Positions 9,517 through 17,878 of a stretch of DNA of 49,167 bases are shown here, one piece after another (the first letter of the stretch is position 1; the number at the start of each line of letters is the position of its first letter). The position numbers were made by a program, and so were the translations under genes. The stretch is from Parabacteroides goldsteinii (GTDB lineage: Bacteria > Bacteroidota > Bacteroidia > Bacteroidales > Tannerellaceae), in NCBI RefSeq assembly GCF_015550595.1, contig NZ_JADNBB010000036.1:1-49167 (forward strand), written 5' to 3'. The notes under the pieces were generated by a model that saw only the letters and a list, made by a program, of their open reading frames with translations, had not been told where the DNA came from and searched no databases.

Positions 9517-11922
9517 TTATTCTGCTTTCATGGCTGTTGCCGGATTTGTTTGTGCAGCTTTCCGTATTTGCCAGATCAGTGTTGCCAGAGAGATTCCGGC
9601 TGTAACGATCAGGGCTACAGCAAATATCCACCAGGATACGGAGGTTTTGTTTGCAAAGTTTTCCAGGTATCTGAAAATAGCCAGTAGCGAGATCGGAACG
9701 GATATTATGAATGCCAATCCCAACAGTTTAAAATATTTACGCAACATCATTTTCATAACAACTTCGGTTGTTGCCCCGTTTACTTTGCGGATGGCTATTT
9801 CACGGTATCGTTGCTGTACGTCGAATAACGACAGGCTGAATAGTCCCAAAGAGGAAATCAGGATAGCTATGACCGTAAATATAGAATAGATATAAGCCGC
9901 TTTTTTATCCTCTTTATACATGGCATTTACATCGTCTTCTACAAATGAGTATTCAAAATCTCCCCCGATGGTCTCGTCGTGTAATTTTCTAAGAAAGGCG
10001 ATTGCTTCCTGTCTTTTACCAGGCTGAACCACTGCTGTTAGTTTACTGTTGTAAGGTCTTGATTGCGCGATCGATATAACAAGAGGTACAGCCGGCTTTG
10101 CCAAATGGGTATATTTAAAATCTTTCACAATGCCAATGATTTGATAGGCTGGGTTTTGAGACATTAATTCCTCATCTCCATTCCACCATAGACGTCTTTC
10201 GGGCTGTAGTAATGCTGTTTCCAGGTTGGTAATACCGAAGAGTTTTTGCGCAGTTTCATTGATGATGAATTTGTAATCAAGTTCCGTATCTGTCGAATCG
10301 TTCCAGAATCGTCCTTCCTTCAATTGTAGTTCGAATATTTTTAAATCGGTACTACTCATACTGGTCGACTTAACTTCTTTAAATTCGCCATCGGGTGTTT
10401 TTATCCGGCTACCGTAATCCTGTATTTCATTCGGACTTTCACCAAACGTCCAAGCGGAGAACAAAGGGGAACTGTTTAATTTCTGTTTGATTTCTTCATT
10501 CTTTTTACCCAGGTCTTCAAAAAGCTTCATTATTTCTTCCTGTGGTAATGTATGGGCGGTAGGGGGGAATTTAAGAAATTGTGCTTTGATAATATCTTTT
10601 GTACGGTATCCCAGATCTGCATGTAGCATGAAGTTGAGTTGTTTCATGAAGAATAACGAAACAATGATCAGACAACAGGTAATAGTATATTGGAAGACCA
10701 TGAAAATAGTTCTCGATACAACAGAATTTCCACTAATATTTACTGATCGTAATGATGATATAGGAGTAGAGTAGTTATATTTTATGAATGGATATGCCGA
10801 TGTGATGACCGGTAGTACGATTAATATGGCAAGAGATAACAACAGGTCGAATTTAATATTATTCACTTGGGTAATCTCCAGTAAGTTACTTATTGCTTCT
10901 CCGCTTATTTCGATCAGTAGCCAGGCAATGAACAAAGCTCCTCCGATCATGGCCAGATTTTCGCTAAGCAGTTGTACCAGCATTTGTGTCGCTTTCGCTC
11001 CAAAGACCTTTTTCATACCCAGCTCCCGTGCCCGTTTGAGCATCAATACCGTGTAAATATTGATAAAGTTAAAAATACCGACCAACAGGATCAGAAAGGC
11101 AACACCGGATAGTATCATTATATTGCCAAAGTTTCCCTGTTGAAAGGAGTCAGTGAACCGATTGACGCTATCATCGAAATAATTGTCTTTTAAAGGTAAC
11201 AGTTGGTAGAGGTTTACTCCCTCCCGGTCATTGGCTACCAGTTCTTTATTAAGCTTTTGTATATCTGTGCCCGGATTTAACAGTAAGCATGCGCTAAACA
11301 TATAACCCCAGTTCTTTTGTAACTGGTAGGAGACCAACATGTCAAACTGTATGGAACTTTTTTCTACAGGCTCTTTGAGAACCGCAGTTACGGTTACCAT
11401 CTGGCCGCCGGAGCAGAGTATTTTTTTACCGATAGCATTTTCTTCGGAACCAAATAATTTTCGGGCATATCTCTGAGTTATAACAGCATCCTGCGGGCCT
11501 TTTAATAGGTTTTGTTTATTTCCTACCATCACATCGTATTCCATTATCTGAAGAAATACGGTGTCGGTAACAATAATGCGGGCAGTGTGTTTTTGGTTGT
11601 CGGATTCTATAATATCTTCCGGTAAAGTGGAAAAGGCGGTTATTTTCTCAATGGACGGATTGTTTTCAAGGACAGGATCGCCTGCTCCGGTTCGACTATT
11701 GAAGCTATAAGAGAACCGGGGTTTGATCTCACTGTCAAAATGCTGTGTACCCAGGCAAATACGATCCAGATTCTGATTGAAATGATCGACTGTCAGTTCC
11801 CGAAATACATAACGGGATATAATCATGACACACGCCAGACTCATCGCCAGTCCCAATATGTTGATAATCGTATAAAGCCGGAAACGGCTAAGTGAGCGTA
11901 TCGCAAGCAATAATATTTTCAT
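9517..11922 (-). CDS. MacB/FtsX-type ABC transporter permease (first of the locus)
   Basis: An 801-residue double-FtsX permease. The N-terminal helix is at about 15-40 (INILGLAMSLACVMIISRYV). The first FtsX core follows the coupling motif KRARELGMKKVFGAK near residue 300 and the second follows QQRYREIAIRKVNGAT near 700. It starts 14 bp after the adaptor gene, which fits translation from one mRNA with TolC and HlyD homologues. Proteins of this shape in Bacteroidetes are annotated simply as ABC transporter permease; the substrate cannot be read from the sequence. The paralogue at 7124-9493 is its nearest relative here. Confidence 0.9.
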   Translation of the reverse strand: MKILLLAIRSLSRFRLYTIINILGLAMSLACVMIISRYVFRELTVDHFNQNLDRICLGTQHFDSEIKPRFSYSFNSRTGAGDPVLENNPSIEKITAFSTLPEDIIESDNQKHTARIIVTDTVFLQIMEYDVMVGNKQNLLKGPQDAVITQRYARKLFGSEENAIGKKILCSGGQMVTVTAVLKEPVEKSSIQFDMLVSYQLQKNWGYMFSACLLLNPGTDIQKLNKELVANDREGVNLYQLLPLKDNYFDDSVNRFTDSFQQGNFGNIMILSGVAFLILLVGIFNFINIYTVLMLKRARELGMKKVFGAKATQMLVQLLSENLAMIGGALFIAWLLIEISGEAISNLLEITQVNNIKFDLLLSLAILIVLPVITSAYPFIKYNYSTPISSLRSVNISGNSVVSRTIFMVFQYTITCCLIIVSLFFMKQLNFMLHADLGYRTKDIIKAQFLKFPPTAHTLPQEEIMKLFEDLGKKNEEIKQKLNSSPLFSAWTFGESPNEIQDYGSRIKTPDGEFKEVKSTSMSSTDLKIFELQLKEGRFWNDSTDTELDYKFIINETAQKLFGITNLETALLQPERRLWWNGDEELMSQNPAYQIIGIVKDFKYTHLAKPAVPLVISIAQSRPYNSKLTAVVQPGKRQEAIAFLRKLHDETIGGDFEYSFVEDDVNAMYKEDKKAAYIYSIFTVIAILISSLGLFSLSLFDVQQRYREIAIRKVNGATTEVVMKMMLRKYFKLLGLAFIISVPISLLAIFRYLENFANKTSVSWWIFAVALIVTAGISLATLIWQIRKAAQTNPATAMKAE

Positions 11923-11936
11923 GGTATCTATATTTC

Positions 11937-13187
11937 TTATTTTAATATCAGCTCTTCCGCGTCTCCAAAAGTACTGTATCCGGTGACAATAACCTTATCA
12001 CCCGGTTGTAATCCGCTGGTGATCTCATATTGTTGCGGGTTTTGGCGACCGATACCGATCGTTACTTTCCGGGCTTTCGTACCGGCTTCGTTCAGTTTAT
12101 AAATCCATTGTCCGCCGGTAGTCTGGAAGAAATCGCCACGTGGGATGACCAGTGCTTCTTCCGGTTGTCCGAGTTCGATCTGTACACGGAAGCTTTTTCC
12201 TATACGGACATTCTCGGGGGAGGCTTCGGTGAAGACCAGGTCGACATCGAAGTTACGGTCTTTTACTTCCGGAACGACTTTGGTGATGCGCAGCGGATAT
12301 TTTTTCCCTTGCCAGCTGATGGTGGCGGGCAGGCCGGTCGTGATGCGGTCGATATAGTATTCGCTTAATGCCGTATGCACTTTGAACTGATCCAGTACTT
12401 TTATTTCGGCTATCGCTTCGGTACTCTGTACCTGTTGGCCGGGTGTGACTTTTACAAAACTAAGCTGCCCGGCTAAAGGGGCACGGACAATTAAGTTGTC
12501 CATACGTTCCTGTGCACGGGCGTACTTTTTCCGTTCGCGTTCGAGATCGTTTTTCATCAGTTCGCGGCGAAGGATCGTGGCGGCACTGTCATGGCGCAAA
12601 CCTTCCAGTTGGAGAGCCGTACTCTGGGTCTTGTAGGCGAACTCATCGCGTTGTACGTCCAGCTGCGCTTTACTTTTTACTCCCATACGGAATTCCTCTT
12701 CGTCGAGGGCAAAGCTCTTTTTCAGGCGATTGAGTTCGTATGTGGTTTGTAAAGTTTGTTTTTGAAGGTCGAGGCTTTTTTGTTCCATTTCGATCTCTTT
12801 TTCCTGATAAGAAATCAATTGCTTTTCCCATTCGTCGCGTTGGTCGTCGATGGTACGTACCAGATCCGGATTTGTCAGGGTCAGGATAGTATCCCCGAGT
12901 TTCAGCATGGTACCTTCCTCTGCCACGATACGTTCTACGCTTCCGGCCTCCCGGGCATTGATCTTAATGGTCAGGATCGGTTGAACCACTCCTTCCACAT
13001 CTACATATTCCAGGAATTTATCGGCTGTCGCTTCACCTATGATGAGATTTTCGGCCTCGGTACGTAGTTTTCGTCCGCCGGAAGCGACGATCGATACATA
13101 TACCAGCAGGATAATAAAGGCTATACCTCCGGCAATATGCCAGCGGTAACGGTAATATACAGGTTTCTTTTCAATAGGTTTGTCCAT
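11937..13187 (-). CDS. HlyD/MacA-type periplasmic adaptor
   Basis: A 416-residue membrane fusion protein. A short cytoplasmic N-terminus leads into one TM helix (about 17-36). A biotinyl-lipoyl-like half (AREAGSVERIVAEEGTMLKLGDTIL) and a long alpha-helical hairpin (about 110-220, rich in E, K, Q and L) follow, then the second lipoyl half (VRAPLAGQLSFVKVTPGQQV) and beta-barrel and membrane-proximal domains ending in LQPGDKVIVTGYSTFGD. Such adaptors link inner-membrane transport proteins to a TolC channel. It lies 4 bp after the TolC gene and 14 bp before the first permease gene, so the three should form one complex. Domain order is typical of MacA/RND adaptors. Confidence 0.92.
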   Translation of the reverse strand: MDKPIEKKPVYYRYRWHIAGGIAFIILLVYVSIVASGGRKLRTEAENLIIGEATADKFLEYVDVEGVVQPILTIKINAREAGSVERIVAEEGTMLKLGDTILTLTNPDLVRTIDDQRDEWEKQLISYQEKEIEMEQKSLDLQKQTLQTTYELNRLKKSFALDEEEFRMGVKSKAQLDVQRDEFAYKTQSTALQLEGLRHDSAATILRRELMKNDLERERKKYARAQERMDNLIVRAPLAGQLSFVKVTPGQQVQSTEAIAEIKVLDQFKVHTALSEYYIDRITTGLPATISWQGKKYPLRITKVVPEVKDRNFDVDLVFTEASPENVRIGKSFRVQIELGQPEEALVIPRGDFFQTTGGQWIYKLNEAGTKARKVTIGIGRQNPQQYEITSGLQPGDKVIVTGYSTFGDAEELILK

Positions 13188-13191
13188 TATC

Positions 13192-14670
13192 TTATTTCAT
13201 TAATTGTTCGTAATTGAATGTAAGTTCCCGGCCTTGCTCAAAATCATAGCCGGTCATGCTGCGCAGGCCGTAATACAGGCTCCAGTAATTGTATAAAGCG
13301 GTTATGTAATCCCGTCGTGCCCGGTCTTTCTCACTGATGGAAGCGTTGAGGTCGAGGATGGTCGATTTACCCAGGAGATATAACTTTTGTGCCACATCGT
13401 TCCTGCGCCTGGCTGTCTGATCTGTTTTTTGTGCGATCGTGACCTTGTCGGCTTGCAGGTTGAATTGTTTGACCATCTTGATTACATTCAGTTCAAAGTC
13501 GTTGCGCGATTGCTCTACCTCCGTATATATTTTGTCGCGGTTGCTGAGGGCCACTTTGACTTTTCCCTTGCCGACACCCCAGTCGAGGATGGGAATCCGG
13601 ATACCGAGACTTATCAACTGTTGATCCATCGGGCTGCGGTAGGCTTCTTTCAGGTGTTCGTTTGTCTGGGTCAGTCCGAATTGCATGTACAGGTCGGCTT
13701 TGAAACCCCGGGATGCTTTCGCTTGTGCCACGGCACTTTCACTTTCTAGTTGGCGGCGTTGCAGATATTCCGGTTCGGGATTATTTTCGTAAGCCAGGGC
13801 CAGGGCCTGTTTTACATCGACAGTGAAATGAGGAATTTCCCCGTTTGTTATGGAAACCAGCTCCGAAGCATCTTTGATTCCGAGGTAGCTGCGTAACGAC
13901 TGGATACAATCGTCAACTTCGATACGGGCATTCATCATATTGGTTTGCTCCGTCAGGAGATTCAATTCCAGTTGCAGCATTTCATTCTCTGTGATAGTAC
14001 CGATATTGTATCTTCCCTGTGCATATTGATATAAGGTGTCGGCATTAGCATAATTATATTGGGCTATTTCCCAATTGGTCTGCGCGGTGGCCAGTTGAAA
14101 GAACTGTGTCGTGGCCTGTGCCGCTACAAGTTCTAACGTCTCTATCAGGTTCTTGCGGGATTCGGTGTAACGCAATGGTTCTATTTTGCGGTCCCATTTG
14201 AATTGGTTATACCCGAACAGGTCCTGTTCGTATCCGATAACGACCGGACTGCTGTTATAAGAACTTGTTTTTTCAGAGAATAGATCCAGCCGTTGTAGCG
14301 CAGTCTTGACGAAAAGGCTACCTCCTGTCAGCGAAACATTCTGGTTGATAGTGAATCCCGCATCCACCATCAGTTGATTCCGGTGTACGAAACTTTCTCC
14401 CCCGTCAGGTAAAGTAACCGAACTGATCGACCGGTTCAGAGAAGGGGAGGAGTTGAAGGTCAGACTCGGTAACATATTGGCCCGGAAAGAGCGCCAGTTC
14501 CAGTAAGCAGCCCTGAATGAATGGCGGGCAGCGATAGCCTGGGGAGATTGTTCCTGTGCTATGCGGATGGTTTCGGACAATGTCAGGCGTAACGTATCCT
14601 GCGAATGAGCCGGGATAACGGTCAGTATGGCAAGGATAGCGGATAATATGTATGTTCTTGAAAGTGTCAT
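13192..14670 (-). CDS. TolC-family outer-membrane efflux protein
   Basis: A 492-residue protein with a signal peptide of about 23 residues cut after AHS or AHSQ. Two OEP repeats follow, rich in long amphipathic helices (LSETIRIAQEQSPQAIAARHSF near the start; QALALAYENNPEPEYLQRR in the middle). The family forms trimeric channels through the outer membrane and periplasm. It is the first gene of the export operon. The predicted sigma-54 transcription start falls within about one base of the ATG, and no other in-frame ATG, GTG or TTG exists within the signal peptide, so the mRNA may be leaderless. Confidence 0.92.
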   Translation of the reverse strand: MTLSRTYILSAILAILTVIPAHSQDTLRLTLSETIRIAQEQSPQAIAARHSFRAAYWNWRSFRANMLPSLTFNSSPSLNRSISSVTLPDGGESFVHRNQLMVDAGFTINQNVSLTGGSLFVKTALQRLDLFSEKTSSYNSSPVVIGYEQDLFGYNQFKWDRKIEPLRYTESRKNLIETLELVAAQATTQFFQLATAQTNWEIAQYNYANADTLYQYAQGRYNIGTITENEMLQLELNLLTEQTNMMNARIEVDDCIQSLRSYLGIKDASELVSITNGEIPHFTVDVKQALALAYENNPEPEYLQRRQLESESAVAQAKASRGFKADLYMQFGLTQTNEHLKEAYRSPMDQQLISLGIRIPILDWGVGKGKVKVALSNRDKIYTEVEQSRNDFELNVIKMVKQFNLQADKVTIAQKTDQTARRRNDVAQKLYLLGKSTILDLNASISEKDRARRDYITALYNYWSLYYGLRSMTGYDFEQGRELTFNYEQLMK

Positions 14671-14682
14671 GTCTTATTAAAA

Positions 14683-14697
14683 ACAAATAACATGCCA
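14683..14697 (-). promoter_or_regulatory. sigma-54 promoter of the TolC-HlyD-permease operon
   Basis: The minus strand reads TGGCATG, four bases, then TTGT. This is a -24/-12 element with the correct GG-to-G spacing and one deviation (TTGT for TTGC). The -24 half is identical to that of the second promoter (TGGCATG at 7010-7004). Element A starts 55 bp upstream. The predicted start is near 14671, directly at the TolC start codon. Confidence 0.7.
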
Positions 14698-14751
14698 CGT
14701 TTTTAAAGTATTGATAATTAGTGTTTAAGATGATGGTGGATTTTAATGATC

Positions 14752-14787
14752 AGTGCGTCTGCGCACAAAGAATGTGCGCAGACGCAC
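14752..14787. promoter_or_regulatory. 36-bp enhancer-like element, copy A (14-bp perfect inverted repeat)
   Basis: Half-sites AGTGCG, CGCACA, TGTGCG and CGCAC are separated by 4, 5 and 4 bases. The central dyad CGCACA-N5-TGTGCG is perfect. The whole also forms a perfect 14-bp inverted repeat (14753-14766 with 14774-14787). It could act as a hairpin terminator for the gene ending at 14799, but no T-run follows on that strand. The shared layout with copies B and C and the matched distance to a sigma-54 promoter favour a protein-binding site. Confidence 0.7.
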
Positions 14788-14798
14788 AGTTGATACGA

Positions 14799-15356
14799 TC
14801 AGTCGTTTTCCTGCCAGTTATATAGATTCACTTTTTTATGGCGGCTTACCTGTTCTTTTACTTCGGGGAAGAAACGGGCCAGGATATTATATAATCCCGG
14901 ATCGTACCGTTGTAGTTCTTCACGGGTATTGATCTTGTTGTGTTTACCGTCTCCTCCGTCGTTATCGACTTCTGCATTTACATTAAACCAGTTCTGAACA
15001 CCTTCCGCCCAGTATTCTTCAATATTTGTCGAGGCATATACGTTTTTCCAGCGTCCTCTGGCGACGGCGGCGTCGAGAGAGGACTGAAGTTCATCGTTGA
15101 AGTCCGGATAGACAGGACGAATACCTACATTATGTATTGTATGGGCAAATTCATGGATCAGAATGTCTTCCGCATGATATTTGTCGATCTGGTAAGCCAG
15201 GATATTTTCTTCCGCGCAGGTGGAGAAAGGCATATGAAGCGTACCGCCTAACCCTCTGGCCCGCACATCCCAGTTCAGGGTCGTATCATTCACCAGGAAT
15301 GCATGTTCGGGGATATCGGTAGTATAAAGATTTATTTGACCTGTATGTGTTTTCAA
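14799..15356 (-). pseudogene. truncated zinc metallopeptidase (HEFAH family)
   Basis: A 185-codon frame that carries a zinc site, HEFAHTIH at about residues 68-75, followed by NIEEYWAEGVQNWF near 111-124, whose glutamates could be the third metal ligand. The conserved WDVRARGLGG and a C-terminal NTREELQRYDPGLY match a family of secreted metallopeptidases that, as I recall, is roughly 300 residues long. Here the N-terminal half, including any signal peptide, is absent: the only start is TTG at 15356, with an in-frame stop three codons upstream. The retained catalytic core looks intact. It is therefore probably a 5'-truncated remnant, though expression as a short cytoplasmic protein is not excluded. 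It lies between the export operon and its regulator, next to enhancer copy C. Confidence 0.6.
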
Positions 15357-15390
15357 CTGATTTTATTATAATTGATTGTGTTAGATATCG

Positions 15391-15426
15391 CGTGCAATAT
15401 CGCACGAAAAACGTTCGTATCCGCAC
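15391..15426. promoter_or_regulatory. 36-bp enhancer-like element, copy C (no promoter found)
   Basis: Half-sites CGTGCA, CGCACG, CGTTCG and CGCAC are separated by 4, 5 and 4 bases, the same layout as copies A and B. I see no -24/-12 element about 55 bp away on either side. It may serve autoregulation of the regulator gene that starts 84 bp downstream, act at a distance on the operon promoter, or be left over from the lost 5' end of the metallopeptidase gene. Confidence 0.55.
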
Positions 15427-15510
15427 ATGCTGTCTATTGTTTTAATCCTTATCTTTACCCCCGTTACCAGGTCTGTCAGGAGACTAAAAACTGATGAAAG
15501 GAAATAGATT

Positions 15511-16875
15511 ATGAAACAGGGAAAAATACTTATCATCGACGACAATGAGGATGTCCTCTTTGCCTTGAATTTATTGCTGGAACCCTATGTGGAGCAGATA
15601 CGTGTGACCACACAACCCGAACGGATTGAACATTTTATGGAGAGTTATGCACCGGATGTGATTCTTCTCGATATGAATTTCCGTCGTGATGCTATCAGCG
15701 GGCAGGAAGGCTTTTTCTGGCTTGAAAAAATAAAAAAGGTCGACCCTGATGCTGTCGTCCTTTTCATAACTGCGTATGCCGATACCGAAAAAGCTGTGCG
15801 TGCCATCAAGGCCGGAGCAACCGACTTTATACCCAAACCCTGGGAGAAAGAGAAATTGCTGGCAACTTTATCTGCTGCCCTGAAGTTTCGTGAAAGCCGG
15901 ACCGAAGTACGATCCTTGAAACGTCAGGTTGCAGCACTTGAAACAACGGAGGAGGCCGGCTTTGAAATTATAGGCGAAAGTAATATTATGCAGGATATTT
16001 TCTCTACTGTTGAAAAGTTACGCCATACGGATGCCAATATCCTGATCCTGGGGGAGAACGGAACGGGCAAGGATCTGGTCGCTCGTGCCCTGTACCATCA
16101 TTCGCCACGTGCCGGACAGGTTTTTGTCGGGATCGATCTGGGGAGTATACCCGAACAACTTTTTGAAAGCGAACTTTTCGGTTATGAAAAGGGTGCTTTC
16201 ACAGATGCCCGCCGGGATAAACCGGGACGTATGGAAGTAGCCACGGGCGGTACCCTTTTCCTGGATGAGATAGGAAACCTAAGTATGCCTATGCAAGCTA
16301 AATTGCTCACTGCGATAGAGAAGCAACAGATCACCCGTCTGGGAGCTACCCGACCGGTCTCCATCGATGTTCGCCTGATATGTGCAACCAATATGAATAT
16401 ACGGAATATGGTAGAGGAGGGGACTTTCCGCCAGGATCTGCTTTATCGTATCAATACGATCGAATTGCATATACCGCCCCTTCGCGAACGGGGGAACGAT
16501 ATCCAGTTGCTGGCCGATTATTTCCTTTCCCGCTACGCTCGTAAGTATAAGAAAGAGATCAAAGGTCTGAGCCGTGATGCACGTAACAAGTTGCAAAATT
16601 ATGAATGGCCCGGTAATGTCCGTGAATTACAACATGCCATTGAACGTGCTGTTATCCTGTCCGACGGGCAAATGCTGAAACCGGAAAACTTTATGCTCCA
16701 GCCCTCTGCTTCAAAGAAGAAAGCCGACACAGAAGAACTCAATCTGAGTATTCTGGAGAAGGAAGCTATCGAACGTGCCCTGCGCCGTGCCGACGGAAAC
16801 GTGACCCGTGCCGCTGAATTACTGGGCATTACCCGTTTTGCCCTGTACCGAAAACTAGATAAGCTGGGCTTATGA
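15511..16875 (+). CDS. sigma-54-dependent response regulator (NtrC family)
   Basis: A 454-residue regulator with three domains. A receiver domain (1-120) has acidic pair D10/D11, phosphoacceptor D54, T87 and K109. An AAA+ domain (about 152-390) has Walker A GENGTGKD at 181-188 and Walker B GGTLFLDEIG at 246-255. A Fis-type HTH at about 412-454 contains NVTRAAELLGITRFALYRKL. The sigma-54 contact loop reads GAFTDA (228-233) instead of GAFTGA. Such proteins bind upstream enhancers and drive open-complex formation by sigma-54 RNA polymerase. Its likely sites are the three 36-bp elements, one of which lies just upstream of its own gene. The stop codon overlaps the kinase start in ATGA, indicating translational coupling. 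ATG 15511 is preceded by GAAAGGAAA. Confidence 0.95.
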   Translation: MKQGKILIIDDNEDVLFALNLLLEPYVEQIRVTTQPERIEHFMESYAPDVILLDMNFRRDAISGQEGFFWLEKIKKVDPDAVVLFITAYADTEKAVRAIKAGATDFIPKPWEKEKLLATLSAALKFRESRTEVRSLKRQVAALETTEEAGFEIIGESNIMQDIFSTVEKLRHTDANILILGENGTGKDLVARALYHHSPRAGQVFVGIDLGSIPEQLFESELFGYEKGAFTDARRDKPGRMEVATGGTLFLDEIGNLSMPMQAKLLTAIEKQQITRLGATRPVSIDVRLICATNMNIRNMVEEGTFRQDLLYRINTIELHIPPLRERGNDIQLLADYFLSRYARKYKKEIKGLSRDARNKLQNYEWPGNVRELQHAIERAVILSDGQMLKPENFMLQPSASKKKADTEELNLSILEKEAIERALRRADGNVTRAAELLGITRFALYRKLDKLGL

Positions 16876-17873
16876 AACGTTATATCGTCCTGATAAAGAT
16901 CATATTGATCGTGCTTTTGTCGCTGGCAATTGCATTCCTATTATTGAAAGGTCTTTATTTTACGACAGTTATGGTAGGAGTGATCCTGATCCTGTTGGCT
17001 TGTTCTTTATACTGGGATCAGAAGAAAACAATCCGTAGGATGGAACACCTGATCGCTAATATACATTATGGCGATCTGAACCTCTCTTTTCCTGTCCCCT
17101 CATCGGGTGGGGCGGAGGCAGAGCTCACCCGCTCTATGAATGAGGCATTGAACGCTTTCCGTTCGAGGCTTTACAATTCAGTCGTGGCTGAAGCGGAGAC
17201 AGAAGCCTGGCAAAAACTGATCCGTGTATTAACTCACGAAATCATGAATTCAATTGCGCCTATCATTTCTTTGTCGGAGACAGTAACGGAACGTGCCGAA
17301 TCGAATGGGATGAATGAACGCGATTATGGGATTATGCTCCAGGCCATACAGACAATTCACCGCAGGAGTAAGGGCTTACTGGACTTTGTAGAGAACTATC
17401 GAAAATTAACCCGTATTCCGGCACCTACTATGCAGTTGTTTCCGGTATCGGCTTTGTTTGATGATATTCAAAAGCTGGTACCGGCAAATGATGTCCGTTT
17501 CGTTTATTCTATTAAACCTTCCGAGTTGAGGTTGTATGCCGATCGCGGTATGATCGAACAGGTACTTATCAACCTCTTGAAGAATGCGGTGGAAGCTTGT
17601 AGCGAAAGCCTTTCTCCCGAAGTACGTATAGAGGCTTTCAGGCGGGACGGGATACCTGTTATAACCATATCGGATAATGGAAGCGGAATCGTACCTGAGG
17701 CACTTGACAAAGTCTTTGTCCCGTTCTTTACCACCAAGCCCGGAGGGTCGGGGATCGGGCTCAGCGTGTGCCGACAAATAATGAATCGTCATGGAGGCAA
17801 TATTACCGTTACTTCCGAAATGGAGAAGGGAACCGTTTTTACGATGCTGTTTCCCGGAACACGTGCTTTATAA
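16872..17873 (+). CDS. sensor histidine kinase, NtrB/NtrY-like
   Basis: A 333-residue kinase. Two close TM helices fill residues 5-46 with almost no periplasmic loop. A short HAMP-like linker and a dimerisation domain with H122 in LTHEIMNSIAPI follow. The catalytic domain shows the N box (INLLKNAVEA), DNGSGI, and FFTTKPGGSGIGLSV. The HEIMNSIAP signature is that of kinases paired with sigma-54 regulators. Without an extracellular domain it probably senses the membrane or a membrane partner, perhaps cell-envelope stress; that is inference. It overlaps the regulator gene by 4 bp and converges with the hybrid kinase gene, the stops being 5 bp apart. Confidence 0.93.
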   Translation: MKRYIVLIKIILIVLLSLAIAFLLLKGLYFTTVMVGVILILLACSLYWDQKKTIRRMEHLIANIHYGDLNLSFPVPSSGGAEAELTRSMNEALNAFRSRLYNSVVAEAETEAWQKLIRVLTHEIMNSIAPIISLSETVTERAESNGMNERDYGIMLQAIQTIHRRSKGLLDFVENYRKLTRIPAPTMQLFPVSALFDDIQKLVPANDVRFVYSIKPSELRLYADRGMIEQVLINLLKNAVEACSESLSPEVRIEAFRRDGIPVITISDNGSGIVPEALDKVFVPFFTTKPGGSGIGLSVCRQIMNRHGGNITVTSEMEKGTVFTMLFPGTRAL

Positions 17874-17878
17874 GCTTG

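Noticed and set aside
14753-14787. Hairpin read only as a terminator for the metallopeptidase gene
   Set aside because: No T-run follows on the minus strand, and the sequence shares its half-site layout with two other elements, so a binding site explains it better.
15427-15510. Sigma-54 or -33/-7 promoter for the regulator gene
   Set aside because: TATCTTTA at 15450-15457 is close to a -7 box but no properly spaced partner was found, and no GG/GC pair fits sigma-54.
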